The position numbers and the translations under genes are program-made. DNA of 44,703 nucleotides, taken from positions 1 to 44,703 of the IMG/VR virus record IMGVR_UViG_3300021075_000323. One strand, 5' to 3'. This DNA is from a virus. The notes beneath the pieces are model-generated. The model saw nothing but the letters and a program-made list of their open reading frames with translations. It did no database searches and had not been told where the DNA came from. Below are positions 31,889 through 39,782 of the stretch, piece after piece. Within the stretch, counting starts at the first letter, position 1. Each line of letters starts with the position of its first letter.

Positions 31889-32494
31889 TTAGAGCGCCTC
31901 GTAGATGTCCTTCACGAATTCGAAGTCGTCCTTGAGCGCTTGCCGACGTTCATCGTCCCAGTCATCGACTGGGGCTGTCTCAGTCTGCTCCTGCCACCAA
32001 CGGCGGATCTTGTTCAGAAGCGATAGGTAGGTCGTGTGACGTTTGTCGTGTGGATCGCCCGCAACCTCCTGCTCGGTAGCAAGGCGTCCGAAGTTAATCG
32101 ACTTGCGGAGCCTGCGCTTGCCGAGCTTGTGTTTCACAGCCATATCGAGCCAGTAACGCTGCTCCTCAGAATCCTTGATTTTTGCGACTACGAGGTGGTG
32201 TTCGAATCCGAGTTTTTCTTGCCGGCAAGAAAATTGAACCTTCCGAGCGACATACGAGTATTGAGCCAGCGTCTGGTAGGCGAGTCCGGTTCTCTCTAAG
32301 GCGTCTTTGTATCTCTCACCCCAATGGTTTTCGCCGTAGTTGATCCAATCACCGATGATGAAGCCGATGGATTTCCCGACAGGTGCGAGCTTCTGACCGA
32401 GTGCGTCCCATTCGTCGAAGCTGAGTTCTTCGCTAAATTCGATGCCGGTGGGAGTGATAGCAAACTTCGGGTCGCTGATGGCAAGGGTGTTCAT
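31889..32494 (-). CDS. Conserved phage protein, unrecognised
   Basis: A 201-residue protein. It has the lead GIEFSEELSFDEWDALGQKL followed by IGFIIGDWINYGENHWGERY, then YQTLAQYSYVARKV, a pattern I know from phage and integrative-element proteins of unknown role that look like ParB/KorB-type DNA-binding helices. The C-terminal half is charged and helical. It overlaps the upstream HTH gene by 4 nt. A regulatory or replication role is inferred. Confidence 0.6.
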   Translation of the reverse strand: MNTLAISDPKFAITPTGIEFSEELSFDEWDALGQKLAPVGKSIGFIIGDWINYGENHWGERYKDALERTGLAYQTLAQYSYVARKVQFSCRQEKLGFEHHLVVAKIKDSEEQRYWLDMAVKHKLGKRRLRKSINFGRLATEQEVAGDPHDKRHTTYLSLLNKIRRWWQEQTETAPVDDWDDERRQALKDDFEFVKDIYEAL

Positions 32495-33048
32495 GGATTG
32501 TTTTTGAGGTGCTGTTTGATTTGAGCTTTCTGGTAGATCTTGCGGGCATTTTCGCTGCGCATTGCCCTTGAAGGCAGAACCTTCAACCGTTTGGTGATGT
32601 CAACGCAGCGCTTGCTGACCGCCGCACGGGTGACGCCGCAGCGTTTGGCGATGGAGGTCATGCTGTCGCCGTTGTAGGCGCTGAGCCCCAGAGATGCCGC
32701 CAAGCATTCGATGGTGAGTCGCATGTTTTCCGCGTCGATGAGGTCGGCAACAAGGTGCCTCAGGATTCGATTCGCCTCGGCCATGCCGGCCGCAATGACT
32801 TCCTCCTGCGCCTCATCCTCGTGATCGACCAAGGCCGCGATGTCAGGCGTGTGGCTGGCTCGCGATGACTCGGCCATGTCGTGATCCGCAGCCCCATTGC
32901 CGTGGCGCTGGATGCATGGCTTCAGCAAGCCAAGCTTCTCAGCCTCACGTCGTTCTGCTAGAGTCATCGACTTCACCCATGCCTCGTATTCGCGTTCGTA
33001 GTGAGCGTCTCGCTTCGTCTGCTTTTTTGCGTAGTCGTCGGAGTTCAT
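32491..33048 (-). CDS. Helix-turn-helix DNA-binding protein
   Basis: A 185-residue protein. The C-terminal third has a sigma-factor-like HTH: GDSMTSIAKRCGVTRAAVSK, then RCVDITKRLKVLPSRAM. The N-terminal half is charged and helical. Start at 33048 (MNSDDYAKKQ) overlaps the upstream stop (ATGA). It may regulate or prime phage transcription; the target could be the palindromes just upstream at 33.4 kb, which is inference. Confidence 0.65.
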   Translation of the reverse strand: MNSDDYAKKQTKRDAHYEREYEAWVKSMTLAERREAEKLGLLKPCIQRHGNGAADHDMAESSRASHTPDIAALVDHEDEAQEEVIAAGMAEANRILRHLVADLIDAENMRLTIECLAASLGLSAYNGDSMTSIAKRCGVTRAAVSKRCVDITKRLKVLPSRAMRSENARKIYQKAQIKQHLKNNP

Positions 33049-33329
33049 GGTCGACCTCCTTTGCGTCCGCACCAGAGTCGAGTAACCGGATTAAACTTGA
33101 TCACGCCCTTGGTTGCAGCTGCGTGGAAAATCCTGTCAGCATCTTCCAGGGTTGTCTCAAAGCTCTCAATCAGGAATCGTAGGACCTCGCTGCATTCCGG
33201 CTGATAGATGTCGGGACGATTTGGCCAGTGGTCGAGGTTCGGCATGAATTCCAACTCAGGCCAAAGGTGGATGTATTTTGAGACCCTTGGCTTTTGTATT
33301 TTTTTCAGAGGTCTTTTTCTGAATTTCAT
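33045..33329 (-). CDS. Small protein sharing the C-terminal motif of the primase-helicase
   Basis: A 94-residue basic protein. Its last 31 residues (ADRIFHAAAT to the end, with FNPVTRLWCGRKGG) resemble the C-terminus of the adjacent primase-helicase (AQRVFYCLAN, then FDKATRLWRGRRHG). It has the best Shine-Dalgarno site in the window (AGGAGGTGG) and TTGACG 23 nt upstream. It is the first gene after the palindrome region, so its expression is probably controlled there. Confidence 0.65.
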   Translation of the reverse strand: MKFRKRPLKKIQKPRVSKYIHLWPELEFMPNLDHWPNRPDIYQPECSEVLRFLIESFETTLEDADRIFHAAATKGVIKFNPVTRLWCGRKGGRP

Positions 33330-33390
33330 TTGCCACCTCCTCTCGGCGTCAACTTATGCAGAATGATGGCTGTCGCTTTCCTAAGCGTAA

Positions 33391-33470
33391 CAGCGCACGC
33401 GAATCCTGGTTCACCAGTTCGCGCTGTTATACATAGTATAACTGTCAGATCGACAGTAAGGTGACTTACT
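33391..33470. promoter_or_regulatory. Four consecutive palindromes (operator or origin region)
   Basis: Inverted repeats follow one another almost without gaps: an imperfect 36-bp dyad at 33391-33426 with CTGG-TTCA-CCAG at its centre; GTTATAC-ATA-GTATAAC (33426-33442); ACTGTC-AGATC-GACAGT (33441-33457); AGTAAG-GTGA-CTTACT (33455-33470). A minus-strand TATACT (33440-33435), a candidate -10 box, is inside the second. No good -35 is seen. Four unlike dyads suggest several regulators or a structured replication signal. Confidence 0.75.
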
Positions 33471-33499
33471 ATACATCGCAGCGGACTGTTAGAAAACGC

Positions 33500-33622
33500 G
33501 GGTTTAAATGGGTTCAAACCAATTTGCACCCGAGGTTCAAACCCTGTTGAGATGGCAGGTTCAAACGGGTTCAAACCAATTCGAACCCGAGGTTCAAACC
33601 CACCTAAATTGACGGGTTCAAA
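33500..33622. repeat. 57-bp tandem repeat with seven GGTTCAAA-type boxes
   Basis: Boxes of GGTTCAAA (GGTTTAAA once) start at 33501, 33511, 33534, 33558, 33568, 33591 and 33615, with spacing 10, 23, 24, 10, 23, 24. That is a 57-bp unit repeated just over twice; 33510-33544 and 33568-33602 are nearly identical. The last box overlaps the primase-helicase stop. Phased direct repeats beside a primase gene resemble replication iterons. Confidence 0.8.
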
Positions 33623-35648
33623 TTCCATGACGACGCCCCCTCCACAGGCGAGTTGCTTTGTCGAAAACAAGCGGTGAACCGCTCTTCATGTTAGCAAGGC
33701 AGTAGAAGACGCGCTGGGCTTCCTTGAGCGTGCAGTCGCCATCAATCTCGGCGATCCGGTCGGAGATGTAAGCCAGAACGCCGGACTCTTGAGGGACGCG
33801 ACCATTGGGCATCGGTGGCATGGTTTCGACTGCTTTGCCGAAGCGGTCAGCCGTGCTGCCCATCTTGTAGGTTGTCTTTGCCTTCTCGCTCTTTAAATTG
33901 CCCTGCAGAGCCTTTAGGGCGGCAGGATCGGCGTTGCGGTCGGCGATGAAGATCGACTCACACCAACGGACGACAAACGGCTTCACGGGCGCTAGGGCAC
34001 GCAGTGTGAGGTCGATGACATGGGCGTCGTCTTCCTCGTGTGGCGTCATCGTTAGAATCACGTCGGGGTCACGAGCGAAGACACCCGAGCCGCCGATACG
34101 ATCGATCGATTCCTTGCCCGCTTGATTGCCCTTCGAGAAGTGAGCACCAAAGACGGCGGCCGCACCAGATTTCAATGCCAGTTGCTCGACTTCATTGAGC
34201 AGGCTTGCGATGTCGCCGGCGTCGTTTTCATTGCGTGAACCAAGCCCTTTGTAGATCGGGTCGATCAAGATGAGCGAATACCCGGTGTCGCGGATCCGGC
34301 CGAGGATCTTCGGGATGAGCGCTGAGAAGTCGGTGGCATGGCCGCGCAAGTTCCAGATGTCGAAGCCAGTGAAGTCGGAGATATCCTTGGCCGCCGCAAT
34401 CCGGTTAATGCGGTATTGCAGCGCGAATGGAGGAAGTTCGAAGTTCAGATAGAGGGCACGACCACGACGCGTCGGAAACCCCCACCACGGCGTGCCTGTG
34501 GACACTGAGAGCATCAGGTCGATCAACGACCAGCTTTTGCGCGCCTTCGAAGGGCCACCTAACACCATCTTGGCACCCTGGTGGAGCACTCCATCGACGA
34601 GCTGCGGCGGTTCAGGCTCCGGCTGGCCCATGAATCCGTCACCGGGTAAGATTGGCGGCAGGTCGGAATTTGAGTGCGCCGCCTCCCATGCCGTCCACGA
34701 TTCCGCGCCGAATTCGACGGCCAATAAGCACTGGCGACGGACATTGTCGTCCACCGTGCGCCAGCCGTCAGGACAGCGAGACAGGCGCGAAGCATTCCTG
34801 TTCTGCTTGTCCAGGTTGATGCCGGAAAACCAGCCCCAGATAACTTCGACGCGCCGCTTGTATTCTGCCTCGTCCGGCGCATCGACCCGGATCCACGCGT
34901 GCAGGCTTTTGTTGCCCGAATCGATCAAGGCTGCGACCGGCATGCCGCTGGCGACAACCGCGTGGTATTGTTCTTCTTTCGGGATCTCCTTGCCGGCCTC
35001 GTCGCGGTCGAACTCGACGAGCACATGGCGGAAGGCAGTCACGTCGTCGTTCTTTGCGCCGCCCTTGGTCATCGGGTTGATCCGCAGGAATAGCCCGAGC
35101 TTCGTGCTGAAGACGCGATCAATGCCGCCCTTGGCCGCGACCTTGGATTTCCATTCGGAGGCCGTGAGCGTCACCCCACGGCGCGGCACGATGCCACCTT
35201 CATCGGACTCCGCAGCAGGTGCAATGGAGACGAATTCATCGGGCTGAAAACACGCGTCGAGCAGACGGACGAAGCCGTCGTCAATCGTGTTAGGCAGCGC
35301 CATCGTGGATCGCTTGTGGTGGACTGGAACCGGTGACGGCCGTCGTGGCATCGCGGGCGATGACATTTTCGGAGTCGGGGCCATGCCAGTTCCGAGTGGC
35401 TCCCGTGAGTTGCGGGCATAGACAGACCGGATGGTCGTCCGCGCTTCGGATTCAGTTAGTCCGTCGGCCAGTGCGCGGGCTAACAACTGACTTTCCGTTT
35501 CCTCCAGCGGGTGGCCGGCATCGCGGAACTGACAGGATGCATCAAAGAGTTCGGCATTGCGCATCCCCTCGCTAGCGCCGCGCTGAAGGTATTCCAGCGT
35601 GCGACGCGGCAAGGTCATGGTTAGCCCAGATGATCGGTATCTTGCCAT
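33618..35648 (-). CDS. Primase-helicase (AEP-like plus RepA/AAA_25-like)
   Basis: A 676-residue protein. The N-terminal part has a short helical repeat region. Residues about 125-310 look like an archaeo-eukaryotic-type primase: FRHVLVEFDRDEAGKEI (acidic metal-binding pair), ALIDSGNKSLHAWIRVD, NRNASRLSRCPDGWR. From about residue 340 a RecA-like helicase follows: GGPSKARKSWSLIDLMLS (Walker A), YLNFELPP, YSLILIDPIYKG (Walker B), GAHFSKGN. Such primase-helicase proteins drive replication in phages and plasmids. The C-terminal 45 residues recur in the small gene downstream, across the repeat region. Confidence 0.8.
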   Translation of the reverse strand: MARYRSSGLTMTLPRRTLEYLQRGASEGMRNAELFDASCQFRDAGHPLEETESQLLARALADGLTESEARTTIRSVYARNSREPLGTGMAPTPKMSSPAMPRRPSPVPVHHKRSTMALPNTIDDGFVRLLDACFQPDEFVSIAPAAESDEGGIVPRRGVTLTASEWKSKVAAKGGIDRVFSTKLGLFLRINPMTKGGAKNDDVTAFRHVLVEFDRDEAGKEIPKEEQYHAVVASGMPVAALIDSGNKSLHAWIRVDAPDEAEYKRRVEVIWGWFSGINLDKQNRNASRLSRCPDGWRTVDDNVRRQCLLAVEFGAESWTAWEAAHSNSDLPPILPGDGFMGQPEPEPPQLVDGVLHQGAKMVLGGPSKARKSWSLIDLMLSVSTGTPWWGFPTRRGRALYLNFELPPFALQYRINRIAAAKDISDFTGFDIWNLRGHATDFSALIPKILGRIRDTGYSLILIDPIYKGLGSRNENDAGDIASLLNEVEQLALKSGAAAVFGAHFSKGNQAGKESIDRIGGSGVFARDPDVILTMTPHEEDDAHVIDLTLRALAPVKPFVVRWCESIFIADRNADPAALKALQGNLKSEKAKTTYKMGSTADRFGKAVETMPPMPNGRVPQESGVLAYISDRIAEIDGDCTLKEAQRVFYCLANMKSGSPLVFDKATRLWRGRRHGI

Positions 35649-35653
35649 AAGGG

Positions 35654-37156
35654 TCAGCGTTTAGAGAACTTGGTGTCGAGGAATGCCTTGGCGTCCTCAA
35701 AGGTGGCGATCTCCGGACGTTGATGGCCGTGGAGGCGCATCACGCGGACTTGTTTTGGCGTCGCTAGACCGAGCTTGCGACGAGTGATGAGACGGTTGAG
35801 AATCAACGACGCGTGCCCTTTGGTCTTTATGTTGATGATATCCAGTCCGAACTTCTGCAGCACATCGAGCTGCTTGTACGTGGGCTCGGCGGCCTGCCAT
35901 GCCATGGTCGGAACATAGTCGGCGAGCGCGGCTTCTTTGAGCGAGATGGCAAGCTCAATGGGATCAAGCACACTGCCGCTCCGCATTTGGTTAGCCCGTA
36001 GCCGGTCGGTGAGTGATCGAGTGCGATCCGCATTCACTTCCTCGCGTGCCTCTTCGAGGTCGCCCTCGGCCCCGATCTTTTCCGTGAGTGCCTTCGCGTC
36101 CACATCATCTTCGGCGATCAAGTTGGCCGGCCGCATCAGGCTGTGTTCCTCCGACTGCCAGAGGAAATCGAGCACAAGCAAGTGGTCCTTGCCGCCATGC
36201 ATCCGCGTGCCACGACCGATGATCTGCGAATACAGCGCACGCACCTTGGTTGGGCGCAGGCAGACGATGCAATCAATCGATGGCTCGTCATATCCTTCGG
36301 TGAGCAGCATCGCATTGCAGAGGATGCGCGTCTCGTCCCGCTTGAATCGCTCCAGCGTTGCCTTTCGCTCTTTCGTCTGCCCGTCGACGTGCTCGGCTAA
36401 CAAGCCACGCTCGCGGCAGATTTCTGCGAAGCGTTTCGACACGGCGATGAGCGGCAGGAAGACGAGCGTCTTGCGGTGCCGGTGTTCGACTAACACGTCG
36501 GCGATTTGTTCGAGGTATGGTTCCAGCGCGTGACCGAGATCATCGGCGCTGAAGTCGCCATGGCTCGTCCGAACGCCGCGCAAGTTTATCCCCAGCGGAA
36601 CGGTCTTAACCTTGATCGGTGCGAGCCATCCTTGGTTGATGAGATCCAGCAAAGATACCTCGCAGGCGATGTTCTCGAAGTATTTTCCGAGATTCTTTTT
36701 GTCACCACGGTCTGGCGTAGCACTCACCCCTAACACTTTCGCATGATCGTGGAAATATCCGAGCGTGCTGAGGTAGCTGTCCGCTAGCGCATGATGCGCT
36801 TCATCGACGACCACGAGGCCGAAGTGATCCCGCGGCCACCGCTCACGGCGTTTTTCGCGCATAAGCGTTTGGATGGAGGCGACGACGACCGGTGCGTCGA
36901 GTGACGCTCGCTCACTGCCCATCTCGACCTGCGCCTCGATGCCGGTCGAGACACGGAGCTTGTCCACTGCCTGGGTGATGAGTTCCTCGCGGTGTGCGAG
37001 AATCAACGTGCGCCGAGGTTGGTAATCTTGCGCCAGTCGGCTGAACAAGATGGTCTTACCCGCACCCGTTGGCAGCACGCCGAGCTGGCGGTCGAAATCT
37101 TCAAAGCCTTTGTGGATGTCCATCCGGGCTTTCATTTGGTAGGCACGAAGGCCCAT
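35654..37156 (-). CDS. SF2 DEAD/DEAH-box helicase (RadD-like)
   Basis: A 500-residue helicase: RAYQMKARMDI (Q-motif-like), GVLPTGAGKT (26-35, motif I), LVVVDEAHH (motif II), GVSATPDRGD (III), and QIIGRGTRMHGGKDHLLV (VI). The C-terminal 150 residues are a charged accessory region with RRKLGLATPKQVRVMRLHG, as in RadD-like proteins. Start at 37156 is chosen; the longer frame reads Ser/Pro-rich shadow of the upstream gene. Probable roles are replication restart or recombination in the early operon. Confidence 0.85.
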   Translation of the reverse strand: MGLRAYQMKARMDIHKGFEDFDRQLGVLPTGAGKTILFSRLAQDYQPRRTLILAHREELITQAVDKLRVSTGIEAQVEMGSERASLDAPVVVASIQTLMREKRRERWPRDHFGLVVVDEAHHALADSYLSTLGYFHDHAKVLGVSATPDRGDKKNLGKYFENIACEVSLLDLINQGWLAPIKVKTVPLGINLRGVRTSHGDFSADDLGHALEPYLEQIADVLVEHRHRKTLVFLPLIAVSKRFAEICRERGLLAEHVDGQTKERKATLERFKRDETRILCNAMLLTEGYDEPSIDCIVCLRPTKVRALYSQIIGRGTRMHGGKDHLLVLDFLWQSEEHSLMRPANLIAEDDVDAKALTEKIGAEGDLEEAREEVNADRTRSLTDRLRANQMRSGSVLDPIELAISLKEAALADYVPTMAWQAAEPTYKQLDVLQKFGLDIINIKTKGHASLILNRLITRRKLGLATPKQVRVMRLHGHQRPEIATFEDAKAFLDTKFSKR

Positions 37157-37160
37157 TTTT

Positions 37161-37574
37161 TCAGAAGGGTTCGTTGTCACTACGGCGTGCGGGTTGGGGT
37201 TGAGCGGAGGGCTTCGCGGTGCCGACAATCCAGGCGACGACCTTGTTGCGCTTCTTGCCGTTGTATTCCTCAACGGTGAGGCGAGCGGTGCCGGTGCGAC
37301 CGATGACGTGATCAGCACTGATTTCGACATCCTGATCGGGTTTCACATCCTCGCCAGTGGCGGCGCGGAAGGAATCGATCTTCCAGAATGCGGTCGGGAT
37401 GAAGACGAGGAAGTCGTAAAGATAGCTGCCAGCGGACGTTTTGAGCTTGAGCTCGATCATGTCGTGGCCGCCTTTGCTGATCGTTTCGATCGCGTCGATG
37501 ATTTCGACTTGGTAGTCGCCCGGTTCAACAAATTCAGGGCGTTCGCTTGGAGTGGATGAGGTATAGGATGGCAT
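37161..37574 (-). CDS. DUF669-like, putative single-stranded DNA-binding protein
   Basis: A 137-residue protein with the phage DUF669-type pattern: GDYQVEIIDAIETISKGGHD, MIELKLKTSAGSYLYDFLVF, WKIDSFRAATGE, then GRTGTARLTVEEYNGKKRNK and an acidic, Pro-rich tail ending in DNEPF. An acidic tip like this is common in SSBs. It sits between the helicase and nuclease genes of the recombination module, as SSB-like proteins do. Confidence 0.65.
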   Translation of the reverse strand: MPSYTSSTPSERPEFVEPGDYQVEIIDAIETISKGGHDMIELKLKTSAGSYLYDFLVFIPTAFWKIDSFRAATGEDVKPDQDVEISADHVIGRTGTARLTVEEYNGKKRNKVVAWIVGTAKPSAQPQPARRSDNEPF

Positions 37575-37578
37575 GGTA

Positions 37579-38580
37579 TTAGTTTGGTTTGGTCTTGGTT
37601 TGTTTGAGATAGACGGAGGGCGCGGCGTGCTTCACCGACTCCTCCGGAAATGGCTTTTCGCTGGACATCCGCTCGCTCCACAAATCGCGGAACTTGCTGG
37701 CTGGTAGGTTTCCGTAGGCCGCGAGCACCGGACCAAAGCCCATGCGCTGGATGTGGTGGCCGACGGTTTCGCAATCGACGAATTCGCTGCCCTTGCGGGT
37801 GACGAGCTTCCAGCCGGGGACGTTGCCGCCGGTCTTGATTCGCTCGGTGGCAATCTTCTTGGCTCGGTCGTGCAAGCCCTCGATAAATGCACAAGCTGTC
37901 AGGAATCGTCCGAGCTTTTCCGGGTCGGCGAGCACCACGTCGAAATCGAAGCTCGGATCAGTGACCGTCAGTGTCTCACCGACCATCGCGAGCCGTGCCG
38001 GACAGGTATCCGCCTTGGCGCACCAGCCGCAGTATTCGCAGGGGTTCGGCTTCTTCGCCGGATCGTTGAACGACTTGACGACCTGATCGACGATGTCGTG
38101 CGCCTCCTCGTAGGTGAACTTGATCGTCTCGATTTCCCGCTGGTCGCAGAACAACAGGTGCGCCGTCCACTCGCCGGCAAAGTGCGCACCCATCAGGCCG
38201 AGGGCGTAGGCTGCCATTTGCTCGCGGTAATTGCGCCTCGCCCCGGTCTTTAGGTCGAAGTGGGTGAGCCTGCTCGGCACGATGGCATCCGCCGTGCCGG
38301 TGAGGTTGAGCATCTTCACCCGGCAGTCGTCCTCCCGGGCAAGCACTCGCTCGCGGCCGGAGATTGCCCGGACCATCGAGACTGACCACGCAACAGCGGC
38401 GATCTCGTCGCCCGTCAGCTTGTTGGCGATCACGAGGCGTTCTTCAAGACCGAGCAGCTCGGCGCGGAACGCGGTATCAAGCAGCGTGCCGCGCTCGGCG
38501 GCTGGGCCGGCCACGGGATTGCTCTCGTAGCACGGGCACACCGCCAGCTTCGGCAGGTTGGAAGGGCGAAGTGCGCTCAT
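37579..38580 (-). CDS. RecB/Cas4-like PD-(D/E)XK nuclease (DUF2800-type)
   Basis: A 333-residue protein with the RecB-family nuclease core: GTADAIV (Asp98), HFDLKTG (Asp109, Lys111), and REQMAAYALGL (Q121-x3-Y125). CEYCGWCAKADTC follows near residue 190, Cys residues that with Cys15/Cys17 could bind an iron-sulfur cluster, as in Cas4. As part of the phage recombination operon it probably resects DNA ends for the annealing protein encoded just upstream (ATGA overlap). Confidence 0.8.
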   Translation of the reverse strand: MSALRPSNLPKLAVCPCYESNPVAGPAAERGTLLDTAFRAELLGLEERLVIANKLTGDEIAAVAWSVSMVRAISGRERVLAREDDCRVKMLNLTGTADAIVPSRLTHFDLKTGARRNYREQMAAYALGLMGAHFAGEWTAHLLFCDQREIETIKFTYEEAHDIVDQVVKSFNDPAKKPNPCEYCGWCAKADTCPARLAMVGETLTVTDPSFDFDVVLADPEKLGRFLTACAFIEGLHDRAKKIATERIKTGGNVPGWKLVTRKGSEFVDCETVGHHIQRMGFGPVLAAYGNLPASKFRDLWSERMSSEKPFPEESVKHAAPSVYLKQTKTKPN

Positions 38581-39596
38581 ACCGTTCCCTCCGGGCTGTT
38601 GGCTGCGGCCCATTCTTTGACGGTGGCGACGAATCGATCGGGATCCGCAAGCATCCGGGCGGCGTAGGCAGGATCCAAATTGTCGATGGACTCCAGCGGA
38701 CCTTCCTCGGTGTAGGAAAGCTGGCCGCGGGCGACCAAGAAATCCACCACGTTGGCCATGTCCGCTTTCTGCTGGAACGCGGCGAAGATCCGGTCGGTGA
38801 GTGACGGCTCAGGCTCCGTTCTGGCAGCGACAGCGCCGCCCGGCACCGTCGCTGCAACGCCGAACACGGGAGCCAACGCATCGATAGCGAACGGAAGTTT
38901 GTCGGAAAGTCCATGACGGTTTTTTGCGTCGTAGGCCGCCGTGTGGGTGGCGAAGAGCACACGCTCCTTGCCGCCGATGCCTCGCATCTTGCCGTTGTCC
39001 TTTTCTGCGACCTTGGTGACGTAGTTGGCGAAGAGCACGACGTCCGCCCATTCCTTGACCAGCGGGGCGACCTGCTTGCTCAGCTTCAGCTCAAAGCGGT
39101 CGTAGCTGCCTGCCTGGTCAGGAGCTTCGAATTTCTTCACCGTGGCGTGTGCCAGGAAAACAACGTGGATGCCGCGGGCCAGCAGGGCATCAAGCGAGTT
39201 CAGGAAGCGGGCGAACTCCTCGGTGAGAAGCACCCAGCCTTTGCCGTAGCCAAAGTCCTCGATGGAGTCCTTGTTCGACTTCCGGCACAAGTGCTCGGCC
39301 AGCCGCTTCTCCAGCCAGTCGGCGGTGTCGATCACCAGCGTCTTGAACGGGTGATCCGCCTTGGCGAGCTGGGTGACGGTGGCTGTGATTTCCTCCCAAG
39401 TCGCGGCCGCATCGAGGCGGGCGACGTCGAGGTGGTGAGTGCCACCCTCCGTATCGAGGAAGACGGGTTCGGGTGTCTGGCCGGCGAGCGTCGATTTTCC
39501 GACGCCTTCGGGTCCATAGATGACGACCTTCTGAGGTCGGGTGATTTTGCCCCGGCGAATGGCCAGGGTATTGGTTGATTTGGTATTGGTTTGCAT
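38577..39596 (-). CDS. Sak4-like RecA-fold annealing ATPase (AAA_24)
   Basis: A 339-residue protein: Walker A GPEGVGKS (28-35), Walker B-like KTLVIDTADWLEK, then FGYGKGWVLLTEEFARFLN and VVFLAHATVKKFE, the layout of phage Sak4/AAA_24 single-strand annealing proteins. The C-terminal third is a helical tail. It is the first gene of the leftward early operon, and its start at 39596 has TTGACA 24 nt upstream although no gene precedes it on this strand. It is likely controlled by the TGTGAA operators beyond. Confidence 0.8.
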   Translation of the reverse strand: MQTNTKSTNTLAIRRGKITRPQKVVIYGPEGVGKSTLAGQTPEPVFLDTEGGTHHLDVARLDAAATWEEITATVTQLAKADHPFKTLVIDTADWLEKRLAEHLCRKSNKDSIEDFGYGKGWVLLTEEFARFLNSLDALLARGIHVVFLAHATVKKFEAPDQAGSYDRFELKLSKQVAPLVKEWADVVLFANYVTKVAEKDNGKMRGIGGKERVLFATHTAAYDAKNRHGLSDKLPFAIDALAPVFGVAATVPGGAVAARTEPEPSLTDRIFAAFQQKADMANVVDFLVARGQLSYTEEGPLESIDNLDPAYAARMLADPDRFVATVKEWAAANSPEGTV

Positions 39597-39644
39597 CTGG
39601 CGAATGCGGCGGGGTGTCAATTGACCGCCGTCGCTTCGCTTCTG

Positions 39645-39658
39645 TGTGAACGTTCACA
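39645..39658. promoter_or_regulatory. Operator O1, perfect palindrome
   Basis: TGTGAACGTTCACA, a perfect 14-bp dyad 49 bp upstream of the early-operon start. Likely a binding site of the XRE regulator encoded nearby. Confidence 0.7.
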
Positions 39659-39670
39659 ACGAGACCGAAT

Positions 39671-39680
39671 TTTTTCACAC
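39671..39680. promoter_or_regulatory. Operator half-site
   Basis: TTTTTCACAC, one arm of the TGTGAA/TTCACA operator; the other arm is degenerate. Confidence 0.45.
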
Positions 39681-39701
39681 ATGGCCATCGGCATTCCAAA
39701 T

Positions 39702-39722
39702 AACCATTGATTACCAATGGTT
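39702..39722. promoter_or_regulatory. Second-type palindrome between operators
   Basis: AACCATTG, spacer ATTAC, CAATGGTT: 8-bp arms unlike the TGTGAA sites, so probably bound by another protein. It is midway between the divergent transcription units. Confidence 0.55.
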
Positions 39723-39751
39723 TAGTAATCCTTTGGGGATGACTCGGGGTG

Positions 39752-39768
39752 GTGTGAAATTTTCACAC
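39752..39768. promoter_or_regulatory. Operator O3, perfect palindrome
   Basis: GTGTGAAA-T-TTTCACAC, a perfect 17-bp dyad of the same family as O1, on the XRE-proximal side of the region. Confidence 0.7.
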
Positions 39769-39782
39769 ATGCCAATTTCGAG

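Noticed and set aside
31880-31905. Plus-strand GGTTAGAGC resembling a tRNA D-arm
   Set aside because: It is the 3' coding end and stop of the gene at 31889-32494; no matching acceptor or anticodon arm is found on the plus strand.
33500-33622. CRISPR-like array
   Set aside because: Repeat boxes are 8 bp with 10, 23 and 24-bp spacing, and spacers are themselves repeated; no cas genes are present.
33326-33628. About 100-codon minus-strand ORF across the palindromes and tandem repeats
   Set aside because: It overlaps both neighbouring genes in the usual way and translates the 57-bp repeat as a 19-residue repeat, so it cannot be wholly excluded. But the unit is a multiple of three, which keeps any frame open, and the rest reads through four palindromes with unnatural composition.
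10208-39620. Reading the TTGACA elements as sigma70 promoters for each gene
   Set aside because: At 19-24 nt from the start codon the -10 region would fall on the start codon, and no TATAAT-like sequence is found there in any case.
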